Shown here piece after piece: positions 10,322 to 19,808 of a stretch of DNA of 64,000 nucleotides. Each line of letters starts with the position of its first letter. Position 1 is the stretch's first letter. Source of the DNA: JBGLNJ01 sp034434835 (lineage in GTDB: Bacteria > Chloroflexota > Anaerolineae > Fen-1058); the NCBI GenBank assembly GCA_034434835.1, contig DAOTXX010000076.1, forward strand, positions 15,358-79,357, given 5' to 3'. Position numbers and translations under genes: made by a program. The notes under the pieces are model-generated. The model worked only from the letters and a program-made list of their open reading frames with translations. It made no database searches and was not told the DNA's origin.

Positions 10322-11122
10322 CTACCCCAGAAACTCGATCACCTCACGATTGAATCGTTCGGGGGCCTCGATCGGCGGCAGGTGTCCAACCCCCGGATAG
10401 GTCGAAAGCCGCGCGCCTTGGATGTGGGCAGCCAGATACTGGCCGTTCCCGTACGGGATGAGCGGATCGTAATCGCCGTGGATCACAAGGGTTGGCGCGG
10501 TGATCTGGCCGAGCCGCTCGGCGACGCCGTGGCTGAAATGCTCTATGCAAGCCCCCAACTGCCGCTGATAGGATTCGAACGACATCGGCTTGGCGGCCAG
10601 GTCCTGCACGATGCGCTCCAGGTCTTTAGGATGCGACGTCATGTACCCTTCGCCTGCGATCTGTGGAAACACGCGCCGCGCATGGGTCTCAACGTCTTCG
10701 TTTCCTGTGCGCATCAGTAAAGCTACGATTTCCGGCTTGGCATTGATGCTGGTCGGGCCGCCGGCGGTGGTCGAAACCAGAACCAGTTTGTCCACCAGCT
10801 CAGGATGGCGAACGGCCAGCTCCTGCGTGATCATCCCGCCCATCGAGATGCCGACCACGTGCGTCGGCCCCAGTTTGAGGTTCTGGATAACGCCTGCCAC
10901 ATCTTCTGCCATATCGGCGATCGTGTATGGCCCTGTGCCAAGCGCGCTGTCGCCTGCGTCGCGGTTGTCCATGTTGATGACGCGATACCTGGCCGAGAAC
11001 GGCTCGATCTGCTTCCACCAGCCCTGGCGCGTGCTTGCCAGACCGCTAATGAGCAGGAGCGGATGACCTGTCCCGCAATCGTCATAGTACACGGTGTGCG
11101 AACCGACTTGAGTTGTAGGCAT
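10322..11122 (-). CDS. Alpha/beta hydrolase, 3-oxoadipate enol-lactonase-like
   Basis: 266 residues with an alpha/beta-hydrolase fold: oxyanion region near residues 25-30, nucleophile Ser93 in GISMGGM, acid Asp219 in HGDYDP, and His247 in GVGHLPP. No signal peptide is present, so it is cytoplasmic. A strong ribosome site (AGGAGGAAAA) precedes the ATG. The closest recognisable families are PcaD-like lactonases and small ester or C-C hydrolases. In this operon it could open a lactone, such as gamma-butyrolactone to 4-hydroxybutyrate, or act as a thioesterase. The substrate is not shown by sequence. Confidence 0.85.
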   Translation of the reverse strand: MPTTQVGSHTVYYDDCGTGHPLLLISGLASTRQGWWKQIEPFSARYRVINMDNRDAGDSALGTGPYTIADMAEDVAGVIQNLKLGPTHVVGISMGGMITQELAVRHPELVDKLVLVSTTAGGPTSINAKPEIVALLMRTGNEDVETHARRVFPQIAGEGYMTSHPKDLERIVQDLAAKPMSFESYQRQLGACIEHFSHGVAERLGQITAPTLVIHGDYDPLIPYGNGQYLAAHIQGARLSTYPGVGHLPPIEAPERFNREVIEFLG

Positions 11123-11160
11123 TTTTCCTCCTGATGGGTATCGGGCGGCGAGTTGGACGG

Positions 11161-11910
11161 CTATGCCAATTCACCGCCGCTGATTGAGTATACCTCACCC
11201 GTGATGAAAGAGGCCTCGTCGCTGGCAAGGAGAATCGCCAGCGGGCCAATCTCTTCCGGTCGCCCTGCCCGCCGCAGTGGGATGCGCTGAATGATCTTGG
11301 GGCCTAGTTTCGGATCGTCGAGCACAGCGGCGTTCATGTCCGTGCGAAAATAGCCGGGCGCGATCGCGTTGACGCGCACATGGTCGCGCGCGACTTCGAG
11401 CGCCAGGACTTTCGTCAGCGCGATCACGCCGCTCTTGCTGGCTGCGTATGCGCAGAATCCCGGCACGCCTCTCACCCCGGCCACCGACGCAATGTTGATG
11501 ATGCTGCCCGCTTGCTGCTGGATCATCAGGCGCACCACTTCTCGGCAACTGTAGAACGTTCCGTACAGATTGATTTTGATGACCTCGTCCCATGTCTGAT
11601 CGCTCATCTCCGAGAGCCGTTCTGCCCGGCCCACGCCCGCGCTGTTCACTAAAATGTCAATTCGCCCAAATTCCTGCTGCGTTGCCTGGACCATGTGAGC
11701 AACGGAGAGGGGATCGCGGACATCCACCTCTACTGCGAGCGCGCAGCGACCCGTGGCACGAATGGCGGCTGCGACCTCGTCGAGCTGGGCGCGTGTGCGA
11801 CTGGCTACCGCAACGTCCGCACCGGCCTGAGCGTACGCCAGCGCGATCGCGCGCCCCAGTCCGCGCCCGCCCCCGGTGATGAGCGCAATCTTGCCACTCA
11901 ACTGCGCCAT
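11161..11910 (-). CDS. Short-chain dehydrogenase/reductase, FabG-like
   Basis: 249 residues, classical SDR size. It has the nucleotide-binding TGGGRGLG near residue 12, the NSAG motif, and the catalytic triad Ser142, Tyr155 and Lys159 (YAASK). I chose the ATG at 11910, 10 nt after the thiolase stop and preceded by AAGGA; earlier start codons would lie inside the thiolase gene. Likely an NAD(P)-dependent oxidoreductase for a hydroxyacyl or oxoacyl intermediate, or for an alcohol feeding the pathway. The specific substrate cannot be read from sequence. Confidence 0.88.
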   Translation of the reverse strand: MAQLSGKIALITGGGRGLGRAIALAYAQAGADVAVASRTRAQLDEVAAAIRATGRCALAVEVDVRDPLSVAHMVQATQQEFGRIDILVNSAGVGRAERLSEMSDQTWDEVIKINLYGTFYSCREVVRLMIQQQAGSIINIASVAGVRGVPGFCAYAASKSGVIALTKVLALEVARDHVRVNAIAPGYFRTDMNAAVLDDPKLGPKIIQRIPLRRAGRPEEIGPLAILLASDEASFITGEVYSISGGELA

Positions 11911-11920
11911 TCTGGTTCCT

Positions 11921-13123
11921 TTACAGCTCTCGCTCGATGATCGTCGCGACGCCTTGCCCGCCGCCGACACAAGCGGTCGCCAGACCGTAACGTCCTCCTT
12001 TGAGTTGGAGGATTCTGGCCAGAGTGCCCACCAATCGAATCCCCGTCGCGCCCAAAGGATGCCCGATCGCCGTACCGCCGCCCATCACATTCACGCGCTC
12101 CGGGTCAATCCCCAGTTCCTTGATGCAGTGGAGGACGACGATGCAAAATGCCTCATTGATCTCCCAATAGTCAATGTCCTTCACCTGCAAGCCTGCCTTG
12201 TCCAACGCCTTGCGGCTGGCCGGCACAGGGCCTACTCCCATGATGGTGGGGTCCACGCCAGCGAACCCGATCGAGCGAATGGTAGCTAGAGGTCGGATGC
12301 CTTTTTTTCTTGCAGTCTCTTTTGACATCAGGATCATCGAGGTCGCCCCGGCGTTCAGCGGGGACGAATTCCCGGCCGTGATGACCCCATCGGGTTTGAA
12401 CGCCGGTTTGAGGTCCTTCATGCCTTCCAACGTAGCATCATCTCGCACGGCCTGATCTCGATCCACGATCAGGCGCTTGCCGTCGGCTTGCTCGACTTCG
12501 AGGGGAAGAATTTCGTCCTTGAAGAATCCTTCCCTGTAGGCCCGGGAAGCGAGTTGATGAGAGCGCGCGCCCCAGCGATCCATATCTTCTTTGGTCAATC
12601 CGCTCTGAGCAAACAGCTTTTCTGCGGTCAGGCCCATGTTCATGGCTGTGGCCATGTCCCAGTGTTGGTAGGCGGGGTCTTGAAACAGGCGAGAGTTCAC
12701 CGAGATCGCTCCCTTTTCCATCAGCGCCCCGCCCATCGGGACTCGCGTCATGTGTTCCATGCCGCCGACCATCACGATCTCGGCAAAGCCGGCGGCGATT
12801 TCCATGAACCCGATGTGAATGCCGGCCATGGCCGAGCCGCACTGTTGGTCAACAAATTTGGCAGCAATCGTTTGGGGCAGGTTCGCCAGAAAGATGGGGT
12901 TGCGGCCGCCATAGCTCCACTGTTCAGAGACCCCCATCGCGGCCCCCACGATAAAGTCGTCAATCTCTTGAGCCTGGATGCCGGTTCGTTTGATCAGTTC
13001 GGGCAAAAGCCGCGCCAAAAGTTCATCCGATCGGATTTGGCCAAACCAATCTCGGGCCGGATCCGTCGGTCTTGATCGGGATTGGGCGGTTCGCAAGTAA
13101 CCTGCAATGACTACGTCTCTCAT
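11921..13123 (-). CDS. Acetyl-CoA C-acyltransferase (thiolase)
   Basis: 400 residues, a full-length degradative thiolase. The nucleophile is Cys95 in DQQCGSAM. The NEAF motif is at 323-326, His355 is in GHPLGATG, and the proton-donor Cys385 is in ACVGGGQG. An AGGAG site precedes the ATG. It lies directly after a 4-hydroxybutyryl-CoA dehydratase-like gene and a 3-hydroxyacyl-CoA dehydrogenase gene, so it would cleave acetoacetyl-CoA or a longer 3-oxoacyl-CoA into acetyl-CoA and a shorter acyl-CoA. Confidence 0.94.
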   Translation of the reverse strand: MRDVVIAGYLRTAQSRSRPTDPARDWFGQIRSDELLARLLPELIKRTGIQAQEIDDFIVGAAMGVSEQWSYGGRNPIFLANLPQTIAAKFVDQQCGSAMAGIHIGFMEIAAGFAEIVMVGGMEHMTRVPMGGALMEKGAISVNSRLFQDPAYQHWDMATAMNMGLTAEKLFAQSGLTKEDMDRWGARSHQLASRAYREGFFKDEILPLEVEQADGKRLIVDRDQAVRDDATLEGMKDLKPAFKPDGVITAGNSSPLNAGATSMILMSKETARKKGIRPLATIRSIGFAGVDPTIMGVGPVPASRKALDKAGLQVKDIDYWEINEAFCIVVLHCIKELGIDPERVNVMGGGTAIGHPLGATGIRLVGTLARILQLKGGRYGLATACVGGGQGVATIIEREL

Positions 13124-13158
13124 GTTTTCTGCTCCTGGTATTATGGATTTCGTTGGTG

Positions 13159-14637
13159 CTATTTAGGGGCTTGCCGCTCCGGGATGCCGGCCAGCTTCCG
13201 CACCATCTTTTTCCGGGCTTCGATGTCATACTGCGTCGTGATCGCGATCGCTTCCATGATGGGAGAGCCGCCGCCGTGATAGGCTCCGAACAGATGAACT
13301 CCCGCAGCAGACGAACACAACAAGTCGCCAACATAGCGCCACAACTGCGCGGCGTCTTGCGGGGGAATGTCCGGGTTCCGCGTGATGTACTTGTACAACA
13401 GGTCTTGGGTCTCCGGGTTGACAAAGTCTCCTTCGTACGGGAAGGTCGCCGGGATACCGCCGGAAATGTCGCACAAGATCTCGGCCTCGCGGAAAACGGC
13501 TTCGCCGGTCAAAGCGCGCCCCACGTTCGCATAAATCGAGTGGGGAATGTAACTTCCTGGCCCATAGGGTTTGAATCCCACGCCGGGGATGTACACCTCT
13601 GGCCCGCTCAGTTCCGAAGCGGTGAATCCGGCCGCATAGCCCAACTCGGCGACCTGGATGATCTCGGCCAGTTTATTCCGCACGTGCGACTCTTTGTGAA
13701 TCCCGTTGTACTCGGCGGCCAAAGCCACCGTTCCCAGCATCAAATCGCCCATTGCGGGCTTGCAGCCGGAATAGGAATGGCGGTGGAACAGCGCGAATAA
13801 AAGTGCACACACGCCACCATGGACGGTCTCCCCGCACAGGAACACACGCTCCCAGGGAATAAATGCATCTTCGAAAATGGTGTACGAATCCGTTGCTCCG
13901 GGAGCGAATCCTCTCGGGAAATACTTGCGCTCGCGCAGATTGTGCACCGAGACGACCTGCTTGACCCCTTCCCAATCGGCCGGGATCGCAAACGCCACGG
14001 CCCAATCCTTTTCCTCGGGCAACAGCGCGCGGGTCGGCAGCACCAGGATTTCGTCGGCGACAGATGCCTCCGAGTTATGGACTTTGGCGCCGCGCACCAC
14101 GATGCCGTCGCTCTTTTTTTCGACGACACGGACGTACAAGTCCGGGTCTTGTTGCTGCGAAGGGCGCTTGACCCGATCGCCCTTGACGTCCGTCTGCGCG
14201 CAGCAGCCCACCAGGTCCTCTCGCTGGAATCGTTCGAGCCATTGGACGAAATTCTTGTGATATTCGGTGGCGCCGTGGTTCTGCTTGTCCGCTTCGTAAG
14301 AGACGTTGTAAAGAGCGTTCGCTGCATCTACTCCCATACACCGCTGGATGCATCCGCCCGAAATCTGGCAGAGCGCGCGGGTCATGTCTTGCTTTTTGTG
14401 CAAGTCCTCTTGGCTGTGATGGATATGGGTAAAGCGATTGATCTTGGCGCCGGTCAGATGAGAGGTCGCGGTGCACAGGTCTTGATACTCGGGATTGGTG
14501 GCATAGTCAAACGTCAGGCCGATGGTGTGGATGGTGGGCATTTGCAGTTCGTCCGTGCGGTCAATCTTTTGCCCGTTCAGGTAGAGGTTCCGCCGCATCT
14601 TGCGCAGCCCCTCGATGTACTGCTCTTTTGTTCTCAT
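13159..14637 (-). CDS. 4-hydroxybutyryl-CoA dehydratase / vinylacetyl-CoA isomerase family
   Basis: 492 residues, full length for the AbfD/HpaB superfamily. The four ligands of the [4Fe-4S] cluster of AbfD (Cys99, Cys103, His292, Cys299 in Clostridium aminobutyricum) have clear equivalents: Cys96 and Cys100 in GGCIQRC, and His285 and Cys292 with the exact six-residue spacing. True flavin monooxygenases of the HpaB group lack these, so a dehydratase/isomerase using FAD plus an iron-sulfur cluster is favoured. Its crotonase, dehydrogenase and thiolase neighbours complete the conversion of 4-hydroxybutyryl-CoA to two acetyl-CoA. The 3' neighbour is thiolase; the gene overlaps the upstream dehydrogenase gene by 4 nt. 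Confidence 0.9.
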   Translation of the reverse strand: MRTKEQYIEGLRKMRRNLYLNGQKIDRTDELQMPTIHTIGLTFDYATNPEYQDLCTATSHLTGAKINRFTHIHHSQEDLHKKQDMTRALCQISGGCIQRCMGVDAANALYNVSYEADKQNHGATEYHKNFVQWLERFQREDLVGCCAQTDVKGDRVKRPSQQQDPDLYVRVVEKKSDGIVVRGAKVHNSEASVADEILVLPTRALLPEEKDWAVAFAIPADWEGVKQVVSVHNLRERKYFPRGFAPGATDSYTIFEDAFIPWERVFLCGETVHGGVCALLFALFHRHSYSGCKPAMGDLMLGTVALAAEYNGIHKESHVRNKLAEIIQVAELGYAAGFTASELSGPEVYIPGVGFKPYGPGSYIPHSIYANVGRALTGEAVFREAEILCDISGGIPATFPYEGDFVNPETQDLLYKYITRNPDIPPQDAAQLWRYVGDLLCSSAAGVHLFGAYHGGGSPIMEAIAITTQYDIEARKKMVRKLAGIPERQAPK

Positions 14638-15521
14638 GCGTCCTTCCTCTTTTGTTCTGGATATTCGTACCAGCCCTTGCCGGTCTTTTCGCCGTACCAG
14701 CCTTTCATGTACCTCTCCACGAGGCTGGGCGGTGGGAGATCGGCCGGGTCGCCTGTCTCGCGGAACTTTTCCATAGAGCGAGTATAAGCCAAATCAATGC
14801 CTGTGAGATCCATCAAGCGGAACGCGCCCATGGGATGTCCGGCCCCGTAAACCTGGGCTTTGTCAATGTCCTCGAAACTCGCCACGCCCATTTCCAGAAG
14901 CCAGAACGCTTCGCGGGCGATGGAGCGTAAAATGCGATTCAGCAAAAAGCCCTCCACTTCTTTCTTGAGATGCACGCCAACCTTTTCCAATCGCTCGCAC
15001 AAGGCCAGCGAGATTTGCGCGGTCTCGTCCGAAACATGTGGCCCCTGGACGACCTCGACCAGTTTCATCACCAATGCAGGGTTGAAGAAATGCAGATTGA
15101 GCACCTTGTCAGGTCGTCGGGTCACGTCGGCGATGCGCGAACTGACGATGTAAGAACTGTTTGTGGCAAGGATGGCATGCGGCGGAGCCAGCCGGTCCAG
15201 GTCGGCAAAGACCTTTCGCTTCACGTCGAGGATTTCGACAACCGCTTCAATGACGTAATCGGCGTTCTTGACCGTTTCTTTTAATTCGGAGACAAAAGAG
15301 AGACGGGCGCGCGCCTGATCCGCTTGCTCTTGAGTCAGTTTACCCTTTTTCACTCGCTCGGGCAAATAGCTATGAGCAAAGGCCTCGGCTTTTTTGAGGA
15401 CCTCTTCTTTGACATCGGTGCAGGTCGTCTGGTAGCCGTGCAGGGCGCATAAAAGAGCGATCTGATGCCCCATGTTCCCGGCACCGATGACGGCAATGTG
15501 TTTCACGTCATTGATGTTCAT
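14634..15521 (-). CDS. 3-hydroxyacyl-CoA dehydrogenase (3-hydroxybutyryl-CoA type)
   Basis: 295 residues with the N-terminal Rossmann motif GAGNMGHQ and a C-terminal helical domain. His144 and Glu156 (HFFNPALVMKLVE) have the same 12-residue spacing as the catalytic pair His158/Glu170 of the human enzyme, and a serine lies in the preceding NSSYIVSS motif. The ATG at 15521 begins 5 nt past the crotonase stop; the earlier GTG at 15542 would overlap it. The monofunctional short form fits bacterial butyrate-type enzymes that oxidise 3-hydroxybutyryl-CoA with NAD. Confidence 0.92.
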   Translation of the reverse strand: MNINDVKHIAVIGAGNMGHQIALLCALHGYQTTCTDVKEEVLKKAEAFAHSYLPERVKKGKLTQEQADQARARLSFVSELKETVKNADYVIEAVVEILDVKRKVFADLDRLAPPHAILATNSSYIVSSRIADVTRRPDKVLNLHFFNPALVMKLVEVVQGPHVSDETAQISLALCERLEKVGVHLKKEVEGFLLNRILRSIAREAFWLLEMGVASFEDIDKAQVYGAGHPMGAFRLMDLTGIDLAYTRSMEKFRETGDPADLPPPSLVERYMKGWYGEKTGKGWYEYPEQKRKDA

Positions 15522-15526
15522 TTCGC

Positions 15527-16318
15527 TCAACGTCCTTTCCACTGGGGTTTACGTTTTTCTGCAAAGGCTTTGGGGCCTTCGACGAAATCCTCAGATTGAT
15601 ACAATGTGATTTGCCCATGGAACATGGTCCTGGCCGCTTGCTCCAGTGGCATCGCCAGGCCCTTGAGCGCAGCTTCCTTGCTCGCGCGGACCGCCAGCGG
15701 AGAGCAGGCCAGGATTTTCTCTGCCCACTCCTCGGCGGTGGGCATTAATTGCTCCAGGGGCACGACCTGATTGACCAATCCTATTTGCAAGGCTTCTTGC
15801 GCTGAGATGCGGCGCGCCGTGAGCAGCATCCCCATTGCCAAGTGGTAGGGAATCGCTCGAGGAAGGTAGTGGACGCCTCCTGCGCCCGCGATCATCCCGA
15901 CGGTCGGCTCGGGCAGTCCAAAGGAGGCGTTTTCGGCCGCGAGAATGATGTCGCAAGCCAGAGCACACTCGAACCCGCCGCCCAGCGCCAAACCGTTCAC
16001 TGCGGCGATGAGGGGTTTGAAGAGATCGAATCGCAGTGTGATTCCCCCCAGGCCGCCTTTGAGTTTTTGCATCTCTTGGCGCAGTGCCTCGCCGCCATGT
16101 TGCGCTTGCCACTTGAGATCGTTGCCTGCCGAAAATGCCTTGTCCCCCGCGCCAGTCAGGATGGCGACCCAGGCCTCAGGATCGGCGGCAAAATCGTTAA
16201 AGGCGTCATCCATCTCCTTGCTGGCCGGCGGATGCAGGGCGTTCATTACCTCCGGACGATTGATGGTGATGATCGTGACGTGTTCTTTTTTCTCCACCTT
16301 GATGAATTCGTAACCCAT
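15527..16318 (-). CDS. Enoyl-CoA hydratase (crotonase)
   Basis: 263 residues, classical crotonase length. Both catalytic glutamates are present: Glu117 in GGGFEC and Glu137 in GLPEPTVG, 20 residues apart as in rat enoyl-CoA hydratase (144 and 164). The oxyanion-hole region is AFSAGNDL. A good ribosome site (AGGAAGG) precedes the ATG. It should hydrate crotonyl-CoA or a related enoyl-CoA. It is followed at once by 3-hydroxyacyl-CoA dehydrogenase and separated from the binding-protein gene upstream by a 528-nt repeat-rich gap. Confidence 0.93.
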   Translation of the reverse strand: MGYEFIKVEKKEHVTIITINRPEVMNALHPPASKEMDDAFNDFAADPEAWVAILTGAGDKAFSAGNDLKWQAQHGGEALRQEMQKLKGGLGGITLRFDLFKPLIAAVNGLALGGGFECALACDIILAAENASFGLPEPTVGMIAGAGGVHYLPRAIPYHLAMGMLLTARRISAQEALQIGLVNQVVPLEQLMPTAEEWAEKILACSPLAVRASKEAALKGLAMPLEQAARTMFHGQITLYQSEDFVEGPKAFAEKRKPQWKGR

Positions 16319-16846
16319 GTTGTTCCTTCCTGGCGCGACCCGCTGCGCGCCGCAGCCAAGCAGGTATTTTCTTTACCACCAAGACACCAAGCCACAAATT
16401 CTATTCCTCATGCCCTTTGTGTCTTGGCGCCTTGGTAGTTTATTTTTGGGGTATTTCCCACACAGCGTGGGTAAATCCCTGCCACCTGTCACACCTGCCC
16501 TGGCGGGCGGTGCCAGGGTTGCGAGCCGCCGAACCCCCTGGCGGGGGCAGGTGCGGCGAAGTAATCTCATTTTTGTCGCCGGAGATTGCTTCGGAAGCCC
16601 GCCACGCTTCGCTCGCGGCTTCGGCTGCGCACCCTCGCAATGACAATGCTGCCCATGTCACGTGGGAAATACCCTAAAGGCTGGCGAGTCCCGGTCAACG
16701 AATATCAAACGAATAAACGAATGATGGTCACGCCTCTCTGTCAGCGATTCGTTGATTCGTTACGCCGAAGGCGATTTGCTGGCCTGGCGGTAGACAGGTT
16801 GACGGATTCCCGCTGAACAGTTACTTTTGGTCCAAGTGGCGAGAAT
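16319..16846. repeat. Repeat-rich intergenic stretch
   Basis: No gene is visible here. The stretch holds a complementary pair of ACCAAGACACCAAG and CTTGGCGCCTTGGT type (about 16373-16436), a GTATTTCCCAC...GTGGGTAAATCCC element at 16451-16479, and a segment 16485-16525 that recurs inverted, identical over 41 nt, at 29451-29491. A GGAGATTGCTTCGG...CTCGCAATGAC element lies at 16579-16643. These look like dispersed non-coding palindromic elements rather than decayed genes. The gap interrupts the catabolic operon, so the crotonase-to-dehydrogenase genes may have their own promoter inside it. Confidence 0.6.
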
Positions 16847-18121
16847 CTACTTGACGGTGATCCAATCGGTGAACGAAACCCACCGGTTGCCCTGCGCCTT
16901 TTGGAGAAAGGCCGTCTTGACCCCCGCATGATCGGTCGGGCTGTAGCTGACGTTCGGCAGCACCGAACCAGTGTAATCTTTCATCTGGTCCATCGTTTGC
17001 ATGAACCGTTCGCGCGTCAGCTCTTTGCCCGTGCGCCGCAGCCCCTCGGTCATCACCTGCGCCTCGACATAGCCGCTGAGCGAGAAACCACCGATCTGCT
17101 CATTCGGCGCATACTTTTTCATAAACTCCTGATATTCGACGATCTTGGGGTTACTCAGATCATCATAGGCCGGGATCCAGGCCGGGATCACCAGGCCCTC
17201 GATGCCGGGACCGGCGAGCTGAAAGATGGCCGGGTCATTGATCACCGCCGAAGCCATCAGCTTGGGTTTGAAACCGATCTTGGTCATTTCAGCGATGACT
17301 GAGGCGCCCGGCTTGGGCACGGCCCAGAGGATCACCGTATCGGCGCCGCTCGTCTGCAACTTGAGCGCCTGCGCGGCGAAATTGGTGTCGGCGGCTTCGT
17401 ACGATACACCGGTCGCTTCGGGCAACCCACGCTTTTTCAGTTCCGCGTTGACGGTATCCAATCCCTCTTTGCCGAACGAGTCATTTTGGTAAAACACCGC
17501 CAGCTTTTTAGAACCCCATTGATCGAGTGCGTACTGGGTGAGCAGGGTTGCTTCCGTCATATAGTTCATTTGCAGAGCATAGACATTCTTTTTCAGCGGC
17601 ACCGCCATAGTGGTCGAGCCAGTGGCGGGCGCTACGTGCGGGACATTGTTTTGGATGAGGTAATCCATGACGGCCAGGTTATTCGCCGTGCCCAGCCCGG
17701 CGATGAGAGCAAAAACCTTGTCTTCCTCGACGAGTTTCTTGACCGCCGCCACTGTCTTGGCGGGCTGGTAAGAGTCGTTCTCGTAGATGAAGCGGACCTT
17801 GCGCCCATTGATGCCGCCCTGTTCGTTGACCATCTTGAAATACGCGGCGATGGCGCGATCGATCACGCCATAGGCGCCCGCCGGTCCATCCTGAGGCCCC
17901 CAACTGCCGATCACGATCTCGGTATCGGTGACGCCCGGCACCGGCACTTTGGTAGCTGCCACCGTTGGAGCAGTCGTCGGAACTGCTGGCTGGGTCGGCG
18001 CAATCGTCGGAGCTGTGGACACAGGCGTGCAGGCTGCCAGCCACAGCGCAAACAGCATCGTCAAGGTGAGGATTATCCCTGGCCGGGATCGCCTCTGGTT
18101 GCTCGAGTGTTGATGTCTCAT
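16847..18121 (-). CDS. Branched-chain-type ABC transporter substrate-binding lipoprotein
   Basis: 424 residues. The N-terminus is a lipoprotein signal peptide with lipobox LAAC near residue 30, then a proline/threonine/alanine-rich linker. The mature part starts TDTEIVIGSWGPQDGP, a Peripla_BP_6 (LivJ-type) type I binding fold, with the GLGTANN loop and conserved NDSFG segment. I chose the ATG at 18121, which has AAGGAGGAG just upstream; the TTG at 18136 contains that site itself. It serves the LivHMGF permease and ATPases encoded just upstream. With an acyl-CoA ligase as first gene, the ligand may be a carboxylic acid rather than an amino acid (inference). Confidence 0.92.
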   Translation of the reverse strand: MRHQHSSNQRRSRPGIILTLTMLFALWLAACTPVSTAPTIAPTQPAVPTTAPTVAATKVPVPGVTDTEIVIGSWGPQDGPAGAYGVIDRAIAAYFKMVNEQGGINGRKVRFIYENDSYQPAKTVAAVKKLVEEDKVFALIAGLGTANNLAVMDYLIQNNVPHVAPATGSTTMAVPLKKNVYALQMNYMTEATLLTQYALDQWGSKKLAVFYQNDSFGKEGLDTVNAELKKRGLPEATGVSYEAADTNFAAQALKLQTSGADTVILWAVPKPGASVIAEMTKIGFKPKLMASAVINDPAIFQLAGPGIEGLVIPAWIPAYDDLSNPKIVEYQEFMKKYAPNEQIGGFSLSGYVEAQVMTEGLRRTGKELTRERFMQTMDQMKDYTGSVLPNVSYSPTDHAGVKTAFLQKAQGNRWVSFTDWITVK

Positions 18122-18204
18122 TTTCTCCTCCTTCAAATTCTGTAAGTTGGCTAGCCTTCAATGTTTGAGGCAATTCGTCACGTTTCACTGTCGTGACTGC
18201 TCGA

Positions 18205-18295
18205 CCTGTCGTGGCGAGCGCAACAAAGCAATCCCAGTCAAGTGACGAGGAGATTGCTTCGTCGGCCTGCGGCCTCCTCGCAATGACCCAAGTAG
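18205..18295. repeat. Palindromic AGATTGCTTCG / CTCGCAATGAC element
   Basis: The 178-nt gap between the binding-protein and livF genes holds the segment AGGAGATTGCTTCGTCGG, a GGCCTGCGGCC core and CTCCTCGCAATGACC. Related segments lie at 16579-16643 and 29404-29440. It appears to be a copy of a dispersed palindromic non-coding element that occurs in several phyla. Confidence 0.6.
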
Positions 18296-18299
18296 TTAC

Positions 18300-19016
18300 T
18301 CACTGTCCCAGATAGGCGCGTTTCACCTCCTCTCTTTGCCGCAAAGCCGCGCTCCGATCGCTCAGGGCAACTCGTCCGGCCTCGAGCAGGTACGCATAAT
18401 CGGCGACGTTGAGCGCCATGTGCACATTCTGCTCGGCCAAGATGACGGTTGTTCCGGCAGCTCGAATCTCATTGATGATGCGGAAAATCTCCTTGACGAG
18501 CAGGGGAGCAAGACCGAGGGAGGGTTCGTCGAGCAAGAGCAAGCGCGGCCTGGACATCAGCCCCCGTCCGATGGCGAGCATCTGCTGCTCGCCGCCGCTG
18601 AGTGTGCCGGCCGGTTGTTCCAGCCGCTCGCGTAAACGCGGAAAGTAGTTGAATACGCGCTCCAGGTCACGTGCCACGGATTGAGCATCACGGCGGATAT
18701 ACGCGCCGAGACGCAAATTTTCGCGCACGGTGAGATCGGGGAAAAGCTGTCGTCCCTCGGGCACCTGAGCGACGCCGGCGCGCACCAGTTGGTCGGCCCG
18801 GCATCGCTCGATCCGTTTGCCATCGAACTCCACCCAGCCGCGGGTGGGCCGGAGCAGGCCCGAGATCACGCGCAGGGTAGTCGTCTTGCCCGCGCCGTTC
18901 GGCCCGAGCAAGGCGACGACGCTCCCTTCCGCCATTTCAAGACTGATGCTGCGCAGGGCGCACGCGCGTCCATAGTGCGCTTCGATCTCGCTGACCTTCA
19001 AAAGGGGTTGTGTCAT
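18300..19016 (-). CDS. livF: Branched-chain-type ABC transporter ATPase LivF
   Basis: 238 residues, the usual LivF size. Walker A is GPNGAGKTT, the signature is LSGGEQQM, and Walker B is LLLLDEPSLGLAP, the last typical of LivF. The ATG overlaps the livG stop by 4 nt, so the two ATPases are translationally coupled. It pairs with LivG to drive the LivH/LivM permease. Confidence 0.95.
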   Translation of the reverse strand: MTQPLLKVSEIEAHYGRACALRSISLEMAEGSVVALLGPNGAGKTTTLRVISGLLRPTRGWVEFDGKRIERCRADQLVRAGVAQVPEGRQLFPDLTVRENLRLGAYIRRDAQSVARDLERVFNYFPRLRERLEQPAGTLSGGEQQMLAIGRGLMSRPRLLLLDEPSLGLAPLLVKEIFRIINEIRAAGTTVILAEQNVHMALNVADYAYLLEAGRVALSDRSAALRQREEVKRAYLGQ

Positions 19017-19804
19017 CTTGGAACTCGGAGAGCAAGATCAGGTTCGCCCAGATAGGCTTCGATCACCGCAGGATCGTTCCCGACTTTTGTGGGCGCCCCC
19101 TCGGCGATCTTGCGGCCAAAGTCCAGTACGTACAGACGCTGGCACAGCCCCATCACGAATGACATGTCGTGCTCGACGATCAAAATGCTCAGATTGAATT
19201 GCTTATGAATGTGGCGAATCAACTGAGCCAATGCGTGTGTTTCGTGTTCATCGGCGCCCGCCGCCGGCTCGTCGAGCAGTAGGAGCAATGGGCGGGAGAC
19301 CAGCGCGCGGCCCAATTCGACCTTCTTTTGTACGCCGAAAGGCAACGTGGACACCGGGCGGTCGCGGACAGGCGTCAATCCCAGCAGCTCGAGTACCTCG
19401 TCCGCGCGCCGTGTGGCCACGGCTTCCCGCTGCCTGGCGTCGGGCAGTCGCAAGCCATCCCGGATCACACCCCCGCGAATGACCACATGCTGTCCCAGTA
19501 ACAAATTATGCAGCGTCGTCATGCTGCGGCAAAGCTCCACGTTCTGAAAGGTGCGCGCAATGCCCAGGCGAATGATCTCGTGCGCGCGCGCGTGGGTAAT
19601 ATCACGCCCCTGGAAAGAGATGGTCCCGCGATCCGGGTCATAGAAACGGCTGATGCAGTTAAACACCGTGGTCTTGCCTGCACCATTCGGTCCGATGAGG
19701 CCGACAATTTCACCTGAATAGACGACGAGGTCCAACCCCTGAACGGCGCACAGGCCGCCAAAGCTCAGCGTCAGATTCCTGATTTCGAGGAGAGGTTGGG
19801 TCAT
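19013..19804 (-). CDS. livG: Branched-chain-type ABC transporter ATPase LivG
   Basis: 263 residues. Walker A is GPNGAGKTT and Walker B is LLLLDEPAAGADEHE. The signature LPFGVQKKVELGRAL is a degenerate LivG-type signature. The ATG at 19804 lies 4 nt after the livM stop; earlier in-frame starts would read into livM. Its first residues, MTQPLL, match those of LivF, which suggests an old gene duplication. Confidence 0.95.
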   Translation of the reverse strand: MTQPLLEIRNLTLSFGGLCAVQGLDLVVYSGEIVGLIGPNGAGKTTVFNCISRFYDPDRGTISFQGRDITHARAHEIIRLGIARTFQNVELCRSMTTLHNLLLGQHVVIRGGVIRDGLRLPDARQREAVATRRADEVLELLGLTPVRDRPVSTLPFGVQKKVELGRALVSRPLLLLLDEPAAGADEHETHALAQLIRHIHKQFNLSILIVEHDMSFVMGLCQRLYVLDFGRKIAEGAPTKVGNDPAVIEAYLGEPDLALRVPR

Positions 19805-19808
19805 CGGG

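Noticed and set aside
13159..14637. 4-hydroxyphenylacetate 3-monooxygenase (HpaB)
   Set aside because: The four iron-sulfur ligands of AbfD are conserved with correct spacing, and no flavin reductase HpaC is nearby.
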